Shown: positions 36,790-43,878 of the stretch, in pieces
How the letters are laid out: each line of letters opens with the position of its first letter
How positions within the stretch are numbered: position 1 is the first letter of the stretch
Assembly: GCA_934393265.1 (NCBI GenBank)
Contig: CAKRQL010000005.1
Span: 5,220 to 69,219, forward strand
Origin: an uncultured Eubacteriales bacterium
Lineage (GTDB): Bacteria; Bacillota; Clostridia; Oscillospirales; CAG-272
Length of the DNA stretch: 64,000 nt
Direction of reading: 5' to 3'
Made by a program: the position numbers and the translations under genes
Notes under the pieces: model-generated
The model's database searches: none
Seen by the model: only the letters and a program-made list of their open reading frames with translations
Told to the model about the DNA's origin: nothing

Positions 36790-37982
36790 AATCGCTAAGA
36801 GAGCTTTACCGCGTCGGCAGAGGTCCGTCAAGTTCTCACACGATAGCACCCGGAAGAATAGCCGCCTATGCCCTCGCAAAATACGGGCATGTGCCATACC
36901 GTGTACGGTTATTCGGCTCTCTCGCCCTCACGGGACAGGGGCACGGAACCGACAGAGTGATCCGCGAGGTGCTCGGCGACAGGACGGAGATAATCTTCGA
37001 CACGGAGCGGCAGGACCTCCCGCATCCGAACTACATGGAGATATACGAGGTGACGGGGGACGGAGAGAGACTTCTCTTCACCGCCGTCTCCCCCGGAGGA
37101 GGGGCAATTCTTATCGACGGGCAGGACCCGGACATATCGGGCGGTGAGGTGTACCCGGAGCAGAATTTCTCTGAAGTGCGCAAAAGCCTTATTGACCTCG
37201 GAATAACCCTCCCGGAATACGTAAGGCTCCGCGAGCCGGGAATATGCTCCTATCTTCTTGATATATGGAACGCTATGCGTGAGTCGGTCGAGCGGGGGCT
37301 CACCCGTGACGGGGTGCTCCCCGGGGGGCTGTCCCTTGAACGAAAGGCGCACTCGCTGATATCCGAAAATTCAAAATATGAGCCCTCGCTCATGCATGAG
37401 AGCCGTCGGCTCTCTGCCTACGCCCTTGCCGTCGCGGAGGAGAACGCCGACAACGGCATTGTTGTCACGGCGCCTACCTGCGGCTCTGCGGGGATACTCC
37501 CTGCCGTCCTCTACTATATGTACCGCGACTACGGAGTACGGGAGGGGGAGATACTCGACGCCCTCGCCGTCGCTGGGGTTATCGGAAACACGGTGAAGCA
37601 GAACGCCTCAATAAGCGGGGCTGAATGCGGATGTCAGGCGGAGGTCGGCGTCGCGTGCTCTATGGCTGCGGCTGCGCTCGCGCAGATTTACGGGCTCGGC
37701 ACCGAGGTTATTGAATGTGCGGCGGAGATAGCGCTCGAGCACAATCTCGGACTCACCTGCGACCCTGTCTGCGGGCTCGTGCAGATACCCTGTATCGAAA
37801 GAAACGCGATGGCGAGCATAAAGGCTATGAGCGCGGTCATGCTCGCGCGCTCGCTCGCAAAGAAGCAGAAGGTATCCTTCGACAGTATAGTCGAGGTAAT
37901 GTACCGTACAGGGCTCGACATGAGCTCGGATTACCGGGAGACGAGTGCCGGCGGGCTCGCAAAATTCTACACCGCGAAGTAA
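36786..37982 (+). CDS. L-serine ammonia-lyase, iron-sulfur type, single chain
   Basis: The 398-residue fused enzyme has the beta-type domain first (GPSSSHTIAPGR near residue 14, FGSLALTGQGHGTD) and then the alpha-type domain (TAPTCGSAGILPAV, GNTVKQNASISGAECGCQAEVGVACSMAAAAL, NLGLTCDPVCGLVQIPCIERN). The cysteines in ECGC and CDPVCG fit the [4Fe-4S] ligands. It deaminates L-serine to pyruvate and ammonia. The ATG overlaps the stop of the GT8-acyltransferase fusion (ATGA), so translation is coupled to a lipid/glycan gene, an odd association. The usual gene names are sdaA or sdaAA/AB. Confidence 0.9.
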   Translation: MKSLRELYRVGRGPSSSHTIAPGRIAAYALAKYGHVPYRVRLFGSLALTGQGHGTDRVIREVLGDRTEIIFDTERQDLPHPNYMEIYEVTGDGERLLFTAVSPGGGAILIDGQDPDISGGEVYPEQNFSEVRKSLIDLGITLPEYVRLREPGICSYLLDIWNAMRESVERGLTRDGVLPGGLSLERKAHSLISENSKYEPSLMHESRRLSAYALAVAEENADNGIVVTAPTCGSAGILPAVLYYMYRDYGVREGEILDALAVAGVIGNTVKQNASISGAECGCQAEVGVACSMAAAALAQIYGLGTEVIECAAEIALEHNLGLTCDPVCGLVQIPCIERNAMASIKAMSAVMLARSLAKKQKVSFDSIVEVMYRTGLDMSSDYRETSAGGLAKFYTAK

Positions 37983-37999
37983 AACCGTTTCAAAACCAT

Positions 38000-38028
38000 T
38001 GACTTTATACTTTTCGGGTGTTATACTG
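38000..38028 (+). promoter_or_regulatory. Promoter of the exonuclease gene
   Basis: TTGACT (38000-38005), 17-base spacer, TATACT (38023-38028), 37 bases before the start codon. Confidence 0.75.
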
Positions 38029-38065
38029 TTTAAGTACAATATTAAATTTCAGCAAAGGAAACCTG

Positions 38066-39046
38066 ATGTACTATATAACACTGGATCTTGAATGGAATCA
38101 GGCGTATGCGCAGAAAGCGATAGCCGTCCAGAAGCAGCTGTGCTGTCGGCTGCGCGGCGAGGTGATACAAATAGGGGCGGTAAAGCTCGACGAGGAGCTC
38201 AACCCCTGCGGCTCATATCAGATAATCGTCCGCCCGAAATACTTTAAGAAAATGCACCGTCACGTCTCGGTGCTCACCGGGATTACGCAGGAGCAGATGG
38301 ACCTCGGTGTCTCGCTGCCCGAGGCGGCAGAGTCATTCCGCAAATGGTGCGGCGAGGATTTCGCGTTTCTCACATGGGGTCCGGACGATATTCCCATGCT
38401 TGAGGACAATTTCAGAATACATAAGCTGCCGTATGAGTGGCTGCGCCGCACATACGACCTCCAGCACATATTCGGCATGGAATGTGGCGAGCCGAAAAAG
38501 CAGCGTTCGCTCGAATATGCTATGGAGTACTACGGAATACCGCAGACGCTCCCCGCGCACGACGCGCTGAACGACGCATATTTCACGGCTCTCGTCGCCG
38601 CGAGGATAAACGTGAAGGAGGGAATTAAAAAGCTCTCCGACCCGTCGGCGCAAAACCTCTCCGAATGGGTTATAGGCGACGCGGACGCGGGAGACGACGG
38701 ATATGTCACGACGGCGGAGCTGCTCGCCGACGAGGCGGTGCGCATGCCGCCCTGCCCTATATGCCGCGAGAAGATGCAGCAGCTCACACGCGCACGGCAC
38801 ACAAAGGGACAGAAGTACACAAGCCTCGTCAGCTGTAAGCAGGACGGGACGATGTTCTTAACGCTCAGGCTCCACAAGAATTTCAACGAGACGTGGCGCG
38901 CCCGCGCGGCACTCTCCCCCGCGACGGAGGAGGAAATAGCCGAATACAAAGCCGCCGTACAGCAGGACCTGAAGAACCGCAAGGCATATCGCCGTCCGCG
39001 GCGCAGGCAGTACAAAAACGGCTCCGGCGACGGCGGGACGGATTGA
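38066..39046 (+). CDS. DEDDh 3'-5' exonuclease (KapD/ERI1-like)
   Basis: The 326-residue protein has the exonuclease domain in its first 180 residues: YITLDLEWNQ (the DxE pair), the invariant Asp in WGPDDIPML near 115, and LPAHDALNDAYFTA (the HxxxxD pair). The C-terminal part has a CPICREKM cysteine pair that may bind zinc and a very basic tail (RPRRRQYKNG). It would degrade RNA or DNA ends. The ATG at 38066 is preferred because AAAGGAAA lies upstream; the earlier in-frame ATG would overlap the promoter. Confidence 0.85.
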   Translation: MYYITLDLEWNQAYAQKAIAVQKQLCCRLRGEVIQIGAVKLDEELNPCGSYQIIVRPKYFKKMHRHVSVLTGITQEQMDLGVSLPEAAESFRKWCGEDFAFLTWGPDDIPMLEDNFRIHKLPYEWLRRTYDLQHIFGMECGEPKKQRSLEYAMEYYGIPQTLPAHDALNDAYFTALVAARINVKEGIKKLSDPSAQNLSEWVIGDADAGDDGYVTTAELLADEAVRMPPCPICREKMQQLTRARHTKGQKYTSLVSCKQDGTMFLTLRLHKNFNETWRARAALSPATEEEIAEYKAAVQQDLKNRKAYRRPRRRQYKNGSGDGGTD

Positions 39047-39091
39047 TTTTCTCATATTTTCGCAAAAATCAAAAAAAATTCGTCAAAGCTA

Positions 39092-39120
39092 TTGCAATCC
39101 GTAAACAGTTATGCTATAAT
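39092..39120 (+). promoter_or_regulatory. Strong promoter of the 39-residue peptide gene
   Basis: TTGCAA (39092-39097), 17-base spacer ending in TGC, and TATAAT (39115-39120). The flanking AAAGCTATTGCA and ATGCTATAAT blocks match the rimP operon promoter. Confidence 0.8.
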
Positions 39121-39168
39121 CAAGCTACAATCAATTATGCTTCTCCCGTTTCACATGGGAGGAATATT

Positions 39169-39288
39169 ATGACATACGAAGTTCCTGTATGCGAAGTCAT
39201 AAAGCTCGACAATGTAGATGTACTTACGGCAAGTTTCGGTGATATGAGTATCATCGATATGCCGAATAGTGATCCTACTAACTACTGA
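39169..39288 (+). CDS. 39-residue peptide gene
   Basis: ATG at 39169 to TGA at 39286-39288 encodes a 39-residue acidic peptide beginning MTYEVPVCEVIKLDNVDVLT and ending PNSDPTNY. It has an excellent TGGGAGGAATATT ribosome binding site, a near-consensus promoter and its own terminator, so it is a real, strongly expressed small gene. The YExPxCEVxxLxxxDVLTxS pattern recalls short uncharacterised clostridial peptides; I know no proven function for them. There is no hydrophobic leader for Sec export and no modification enzyme next door. A signalling or RiPP-like precursor role is speculation. Confidence 0.75.
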   Translation: MTYEVPVCEVIKLDNVDVLTASFGDMSIIDMPNSDPTNY

Positions 39289-39312
39289 TTCGGGTAAGAC
39301 TTTGACCGGGCG

Positions 39313-39349
39313 AAATGAGGGCGGCTATCCAATCGGCTTGCCCTCATTT
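39313..39349 (+). terminator. Terminator of the peptide gene
   Basis: Arms AAATGAGGGC (39313-39322) and GCCCTCATTT (39340-39349) run into TTTCTTCTT. Confidence 0.9.
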
Positions 39350-39380
39350 TTCTTCTTGACTGACACATTCGGGGCAGACC

Positions 39381-39410
39381 GAAAGAACACAAAAGAACTT
39401 GTGTTCTTTC
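39381..39410. repeat. Perfect 12-base inverted repeat
   Basis: Arms GAAAGAACACAA (39381-39392) and TTGTGTTCTTTC (39399-39410) with a 6-base loop. It forms the left shoulder of the repeat block that follows. Confidence 0.75.
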
Positions 39411-39412
39411 TT

Positions 39413-39643
39413 CCGCCGTTTTCGTTCTCTGCCGTATGAAATACGGCTACGAGACCGAAGAACGACGACTCTGCCTCCGACTGTGCCAGCCAATCGCTCC
39501 GCACTCTGCCGTATGTAAATACGGCGACGAGACCGAAGAACGACGACTCTGCATCTGTCTATGTCAGCCAACCATTCTTTTTGGTTCAGCGCAGAACGGG
39601 AAAGTTGAAAATACTTTCCCTGCCGCCGTTTTCGTTCTCTGCC
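39413..39643. repeat. Non-coding repeat block with tandem hairpin-bearing units
   Basis: A 21-base sequence is repeated exactly at 39413-39433 and 39623-39643, bounding the block. Inside are two 77-base-period tandem units (39427-39503 and 39504-39571), each containing a GCCGTAT...ATACGGC hairpin and the shared CGAGACCGAAGAACGACGAC. A GGGAAAGT/ACTTTCCC hairpin lies at 39598-39620. No credible gene lies in 39289-39724. Confidence 0.75.
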
Positions 39644-39665
39644 TCATTTGCTTTTAATAATTGAG

Positions 39666-39690
39666 CCGCACGGCGCATTGCGCCGTGCGG
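39666..39690. terminator. GC-rich hairpin terminator
   Basis: Arms CCGCACGGCG (39666-39675) and CGCCGTGCGG (39681-39690) are followed on the plus strand by TTCTCTTTT. It closes the repeat block, 35 bases from the end of the convergent lipoprotein gene. Confidence 0.8.
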
Positions 39691-39724
39691 TTCTCTTTTC
39701 GGTTTCGGTTTTTTGCCGTGTTGA

Positions 39725-42145
39725 TTACTGTTCCTTTATATAGGGAATATTCTTTATTGCATTGCAGCTTGAATTTGTAAGCGAGACGGTGCCGCCCGTC
39801 ACGTTCCTCACCGTGACGCTCGTCGGGAGGGTGTACGGGTTCACCGTATCCGTGCTCGGGTCATAGGTGCTCGCGGCGCCGCGCACGACGGGCGAGAGAA
39901 CATATATCTTCGGAGATGATGAGGTAGAGACAACCGTGAAGCCGTCTACGCTTATGCTCTTTGCAAGCGTGCACTTATATCCGAACCAGTGCCCTGTGCC
40001 GTTACTCAGAACATAATTTGCCTGTATCACATAGGCGGTCGAGCCTGCGCCCTCAAGCCGGCAGTCCTTTATGTTGATGTCGCCGTCCCACGTCGCGCCG
40101 TAATCCTCGCGCAGGGTCAGGAAAACCGAGCCGTAACGGGTCACATTTTCTATCACAAGGTCTCCGCCGCCGATAATCGTTATGCCTATTCCGATAGTGC
40201 TGTCCTTTATCGTCGCGTTCCAGCAGCCCTTATGCGCGTCAAAGCGGGAGAGGGTGCAGCCCGTCATCGAGAGGTTTTTACTGTAATTCGAGGCATGGAC
40301 ACCCCATGCGACGCGCTGATTTCTGAACGCCTGCGAAGCCGTGCTCTGCGACTGAACACAGTCGACCCAACGGACGTCGTTTGAAAGCGAGGAATATGTA
40401 TCGTATGTTCCCGAGCTGTACACCTTATGTCCTGTCATGACGCAGGAATTAATCTCGACATTCGTCGAGTTGTATACTCCGAAGAAGCCCATATAAGGCG
40501 CGCCGGTATTCCCCTCGTCGGTTATATAATGCTTTACGCCGGTTATCACCGTGTTACTGCGGTAAACCGCTATTCCGCGGCGGTAATAGTAGGCGACATC
40601 AGCGGCATTTGCCCTCGTTGTGACCGTGCCGCCGGTGAGAGTTATGCCCTTTACGTCCGCACGGTATGCCACCGCCTGGGTTATCTCGTCGTAATCCCAG
40701 AGTATCGGGGTCGAGGGGTCTACGTTTCCGTCCGCGTCGACAAGTATTATCTCCTGCGTATCCTGCCCGTTATCCTGATTTGCGCCGTATCTTATATACT
40801 TTTTCGCCCCGCTCCAACGGAGGTAGACGAGTGCCGGGTAACCGAGGCTGACGCCTATATTCGTCTGTCCGGCACGCAGAGAGCCGATGTCGCTTATCGT
40901 AGCGGGGGCGTAATCCGACTCTATCATAAAGACCTCATAGCTTCTCGAGCTGTTTGCAGAGTCTATGCCCCTGTCGTCGAATATGAACGAAGCACCGGTC
41001 CAGACAGTGTCGGTCTTTACGCTTATCGAATCGGGGTGCGCGCCTATATAGTAGGTTGCGCCCGGGGTGGCATATACGCGCTGTCCCGTTTGATTTGCCC
41101 TTGCATGTGCCGCCTTTATAGCGAGGAAATCGTCGGTCACGCCGTCTCCGACAGCACCGAAGTCCGAATAATACAATTTCGTCACATCACGGCTCCAGCT
41201 GTAGCCGTCCGGGAGCGAAACGCTCTCCGCGCCGGAGAGAAAGACCTCATTCATAAATTCGGAATAGGTCTCGGCGAAAAGCGAGGGAACGGAGCAGCCT
41301 ATCGTTATTTTCTTCCCCGATATACTGACGAGGAAGCCGTATCCTCCGGTCTCCTCCTCTGTCGCAGCAGTGAAAGATATAACATAGTCTCCCGGCTTAT
41401 CGGCAAATTCAAGCCACGCGCCGGCGGATTTATAGAGAGTGTCGCGGAAGGCGGTCGCAAGTGCGCGCACATCATTATCCGACGGGGCGGCATACAGAGA
41501 CCAGAGAGAAATATCATAGCCGGAGAGAGCTATGCTTTTCAGCTCATACTCCGTATGCACTGTCTCGGAAAGCGAACGCGGGACACGGACGGTCTTTCCG
41601 TCGTCGCGCACCTCAAGTGCGGAGAGAAGCTTATTAACCGCAGTCGCGGCAATATCCGGCGAGCCGGGGACTATCACCACGCGGTCTCCAACCGTTTTTA
41701 TGACATATCCGAGGTCGCCGACGGTGTGAACATCGACGGCACAGTCCTCGCGGAACATGAGATTATCGCCGAGGAGAATCTCACAGTCGGAGACGCTGCC
41801 GCTCTTGTAATCCTCCGCGCGGGTCGTCTCTATCCCGAGCTCCGAGAAGTACTCTTTCATCGTAGTAAATGCGGAATACACGAGCGGGTCAAGGTTTCCG
41901 CCGGTTATGAACTGAAATTCCGCCGTGCCGTCCTTTACAAGATATATGTAGTTTTCGGTATCCGGCGGCTCGGTACTCCCGCCATTATTTCCGCCGCCAC
42001 CGTTTCCGCCGTTGTTGCCGCCGTTGTTGCCGCCGTTATTACCGCCGTTATTTCCGCCGCCGATCTTCAGAATACACGAAGCCGCGGAAAGAGCCACGGC
42101 GATTACAAGGGCGAGCGTGAGCAGTGCCGATATGAGTTTTTTCAT
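39725..42145 (-). CDS. Secreted beta-helix lipoprotein (pectate-lyase-superfamily fold)
   Basis: The 806-residue protein has a lipoprotein signal peptide (MKKLISALLTLALVIAVALS, then AASC with Cys as the lipidation site). A GGNN repeat linker of about 30 residues follows, then a mixed domain to about residue 330. A right-handed beta-helix starts at YYSDFGAVGDGVTDDFLAIK, the pectate-lyase superfamily entry motif. It would sit on the outer face of the membrane and bind or cleave a polysaccharide; the catalytic residues are not identified. The ATG at 42145 follows CCGGAGGTGAAT. A GH78 rhamnosidase about 4 kb away fits a glycan-use theme. Confidence 0.82.
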   Translation of the reverse strand: MKKLISALLTLALVIAVALSAASCILKIGGGNNGGNNGGNNGGNNGGNGGGGNNGGSTEPPDTENYIYLVKDGTAEFQFITGGNLDPLVYSAFTTMKEYFSELGIETTRAEDYKSGSVSDCEILLGDNLMFREDCAVDVHTVGDLGYVIKTVGDRVVIVPGSPDIAATAVNKLLSALEVRDDGKTVRVPRSLSETVHTEYELKSIALSGYDISLWSLYAAPSDNDVRALATAFRDTLYKSAGAWLEFADKPGDYVISFTAATEEETGGYGFLVSISGKKITIGCSVPSLFAETYSEFMNEVFLSGAESVSLPDGYSWSRDVTKLYYSDFGAVGDGVTDDFLAIKAAHARANQTGQRVYATPGATYYIGAHPDSISVKTDTVWTGASFIFDDRGIDSANSSRSYEVFMIESDYAPATISDIGSLRAGQTNIGVSLGYPALVYLRWSGAKKYIRYGANQDNGQDTQEIILVDADGNVDPSTPILWDYDEITQAVAYRADVKGITLTGGTVTTRANAADVAYYYRRGIAVYRSNTVITGVKHYITDEGNTGAPYMGFFGVYNSTNVEINSCVMTGHKVYSSGTYDTYSSLSNDVRWVDCVQSQSTASQAFRNQRVAWGVHASNYSKNLSMTGCTLSRFDAHKGCWNATIKDSTIGIGITIIGGGDLVIENVTRYGSVFLTLREDYGATWDGDINIKDCRLEGAGSTAYVIQANYVLSNGTGHWFGYKCTLAKSISVDGFTVVSTSSSPKIYVLSPVVRGAASTYDPSTDTVNPYTLPTSVTVRNVTGGTVSLTNSSCNAIKNIPYIKEQ
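41980..42062 (-). repeat. 12-base tandem repeat encoding the GGNN linker
   Basis: Imperfect GCCGCCGTTATT-type units encode Gly-Gly-Asn-Asn repeats behind the lipobox. Slippage could change the linker length. Confidence 0.8.
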
Positions 42146-42195
42146 ATTCACCTCCGGAAAAATCATGCGTTGACCGATTTTATCTTCTTTATTAC

Positions 42196-42224
42196 ATTAT
42201 ACTCCCGCGCGCATAAAAAATCAA
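42196..42224 (-). promoter_or_regulatory. Promoter of the beta-helix lipoprotein gene
   Basis: On the minus strand, TTGATT (42224-42219), 17 bases, TATAAT (42201-42196). Confidence 0.75.
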
Positions 42225-42335
42225 GTATTGTCGACATAACTTTGATTAACGGAAAGTAAATTTGCAGAAAAGAAAGATAAAACGCTCCTCAAGCATGAAG
42301 AGCGTTTTCATTATCCGCGTTTTCAGGGGGGGATT

Positions 42336-42980
42336 TCAGTTGTCCTCGTCGTCGCTGTCACGCTGTGCGTCGCTTGCGGGCTGTTCTACCGCCATTGTGC
42401 CTCTCGGCGGGAGACCGACGAGCTTTCTCATCTGCGGGACGTTCAGAAGCACTATCGCCGCGGCAAGGCAGATCGCAAAGTCGGGGAGGAGGAAGCTGCC
42501 GTTATAGGAAATAGAATATACCCAAACATTATTGAAGCCCTCGGGCATATAGTCCTGCCACGCCGTCCATATGGTAGCGCCGGAAACAAGGTGGCAAAGG
42601 AGGCGCGCAGCCGCCGAGAAAAACATACCGACATAGGGCATTATTCCCTTCTTGCCGAAAACTCCGGCAAGACCTATTATTGTAAACGGAAGTATGTAGT
42701 CAAAGAGTATGCACATGACAACCGCCTGCCATGTATAGAGATACGGAAAGACGTTACCCGCGGCGAGCCCCTGAAGAAGCTGTGTAATCGAGTATACAAA
42801 ACCCGTTCCCAATCCGATTACGGGACCGTATTTTATGCCTATCAGCATTATCGGGAGCATACTGCAGATTGTTACCGAGCCGCCGAGCGGCATCTCGAAA
42901 ATCTTCGCATAGCTCAGTGCAAACGCGAGCGCGACCATCATTGCACACTCACAGAGTGTGCGGACCTTTGTGTTTCTCAT
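42336..42980 (-). CDS. thiT: ECF thiamine transporter S component ThiT
   Basis: The 214-residue membrane protein matches ThiT: MPLGGSVTICSMLPIMLIGI near residue 30, KYGPVIGLGTGFVYSITQLL, FDYILPFTIIGLAG and a C-terminal block with HLVSGATIWTAWQDYMPEG, containing the Trp/Tyr residues used for thiamine binding. It binds thiamine and works with the shared ECF module EcfAA'T, which is not in the window. The ATG at 42980 has GGGGAAAG upstream. The leader carries a TPP riboswitch with a terminator, so uptake is switched off when thiamine diphosphate is plentiful. Confidence 0.93.
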   Translation of the reverse strand: MRNTKVRTLCECAMMVALAFALSYAKIFEMPLGGSVTICSMLPIMLIGIKYGPVIGLGTGFVYSITQLLQGLAAGNVFPYLYTWQAVVMCILFDYILPFTIIGLAGVFGKKGIMPYVGMFFSAAARLLCHLVSGATIWTAWQDYMPEGFNNVWVYSISYNGSFLLPDFAICLAAAIVLLNVPQMRKLVGLPPRGTMAVEQPASDAQRDSDDEDN

Positions 42981-42995
42981 ATAGTACACTTTCCC

Positions 42996-43011
42996 CGGGA
43001 TATGTCCCGGA
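42996..43011 (-). promoter_or_regulatory. Hairpin next to the thiT ribosome binding site
   Basis: CCGGGA and TCCCGG arms flank a short loop just upstream of the thiT start; the 3' arm abuts the GGGGAAAG site. It may modulate access to the site. Confidence 0.4.
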
Positions 43012-43013
43012 AC

Positions 43014-43052
43014 AAAAAAATTACCGCCAAGACAAAATCGTCTCACCGGTAA
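43014..43052 (-). terminator. Riboswitch-controlled terminator upstream of thiT
   Basis: On the minus strand, TTACCG (43052-43047), an inner GAGAC/GTCTT pairing and CGGTAA (43026-43021) are followed by seven T residues. Placed between the TPP aptamer and thiT, it is the likely expression platform. Confidence 0.82.
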
Positions 43053-43078
43053 GATAATAACTATATCGAAATCGAACT

Positions 43079-43168
43079 ATCTTCCTACGACGGCATTATC
43101 CGTATCAGGTTAAAGGGTTCGGGTCTCCCCGTCTCAGCCTCAAAAGAAGCACCCCTGACTATTCTGTT
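43079..43168 (-). ncRNA. TPP riboswitch (THI element)
   Basis: Read on the minus strand, this segment has the conserved TPP aptamer pieces in order: CAGGGGTGC, GGCTGAGA, ACCCGAACC, CCTGATACGGATAATGCCG and GCGTAGGAA-like CGTAGGAAG. The aptamer binds thiamine diphosphate, and ThiT downstream confirms the assignment. A terminator lies between it and the start codon, suggesting transcriptional attenuation. Confidence 0.96.
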
Positions 43169-43179
43169 TGGCAAGGAGA

Positions 43180-43208
43180 ATTGTAGCACAAAGTGCCCGC
43201 TTTGTCAA
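43180..43208 (-). promoter_or_regulatory. Sigma-A promoter of the TPP riboswitch-thiT unit
   Basis: On the minus strand, TTGACA (43208-43203), 17-base spacer ending in TGC, and TACAAT (43185-43180). Confidence 0.88.
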
Positions 43209-43249
43209 GCGGTCTGCCGAATTTTCGGCAGAAACCCTACAAAAACCGT

Positions 43250-43259
43250 ACACGGGTAT
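43250..43259 (+). repeat. ACACGGGTAT intergenic decamer, site 4
   Basis: It lies three bases beyond the thiN stop codon, between thiN and the thiT promoter. Confidence 0.5.
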
Positions 43260-43262
43260 ACA

Positions 43263-43877
43263 CTAATCAAAGAGCCGCTGTATTATCAGGAGTGCCCCGT
43301 CGGAAACGGAGACGGTCATGTCAGAGTTTTTCATTACATTTGAGACGCCGAGGGGGTAATCCGGGGTCATGTCGATATTCTCCGCCCCGTACTCAGCGCC
43401 GCGGACGGTCACCCCGTGTGCCGCACCGCCGAAGGCAAAGACCGAGATATGCGTCCCCGCTCTGCCGCGGAAGGTGTGCTCCTCGTTCAGAAGAACATAG
43501 GTATGCGACTTGTCCGAGACGAGGACGCCTCTGTCCCCCGCGCGGCGCATCGTAAGGAGGAGTGCGTAGTTTGCAAAGGTATGGTCCTCTCGTCCTCCCG
43601 TGCCGCCGTGGAGCTCAAAGTCACGGTAGCCGCGCGCCCTGCCCTCCCTGTAGGCTATGAACATATCGGTCTCGTCTTTTCTCACCGGGAAGCGGTGAGT
43701 TTCAACCCCATGCGGCACCCCGTGTATCGAATCGAGGTCGCCGATAAGGACATCCGGGGTTATGCCGCGGGATATGAGACTGTCGTATCCGCCGTCGGCG
43801 GCTATTACAATATCGCCATCCCCCGGGTGTATCACGCCGCCGAAGTCCCCGGCGCCGACAATATAGCATTTCCCCAT
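43263..43877 (-). CDS. thiN: Thiamine diphosphokinase
   Basis: The 204-residue enzyme converts thiamine to thiamine diphosphate. It shows CYIVGAGDFGG, VIAADGGYDSLISRGITPDVLIGD (substrate region) and KDETDMFIA, then ELHGGTGGREDHTFAN, all typical of TPK. The ATG at 43877 follows the upstream TGA by one base, so it is translated with the methionine-gamma-lyase-family gene. It lies upstream of the thiT riboswitch in the same direction, so its own transcription should not depend on that switch, although its product is the switch's ligand. Confidence 0.93.
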   Translation of the reverse strand: MGKCYIVGAGDFGGVIHPGDGDIVIAADGGYDSLISRGITPDVLIGDLDSIHGVPHGVETHRFPVRKDETDMFIAYREGRARGYRDFELHGGTGGREDHTFANYALLLTMRRAGDRGVLVSDKSHTYVLLNEEHTFRGRAGTHISVFAFGGAAHGVTVRGAEYGAENIDMTPDYPLGVSNVMKNSDMTVSVSDGALLIIQRLFD

Positions 43878-43878
43878 A

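Noticed and set aside
39413..39643. Tandem repeats considered as a CRISPR array
   Set aside because: Only two imperfect units with a 77-base period and similarity through most of the unit, no repeat-spacer alternation and no cas genes in the window.
40427..42259. 610-codon open frame on the plus strand
   Set aside because: It lies antisense to the beta-helix lipoprotein, has no family motif, and GC-rich codon use readily keeps the opposite strand open. The minus-strand gene has promoter, ribosome site, signal peptide and domain.
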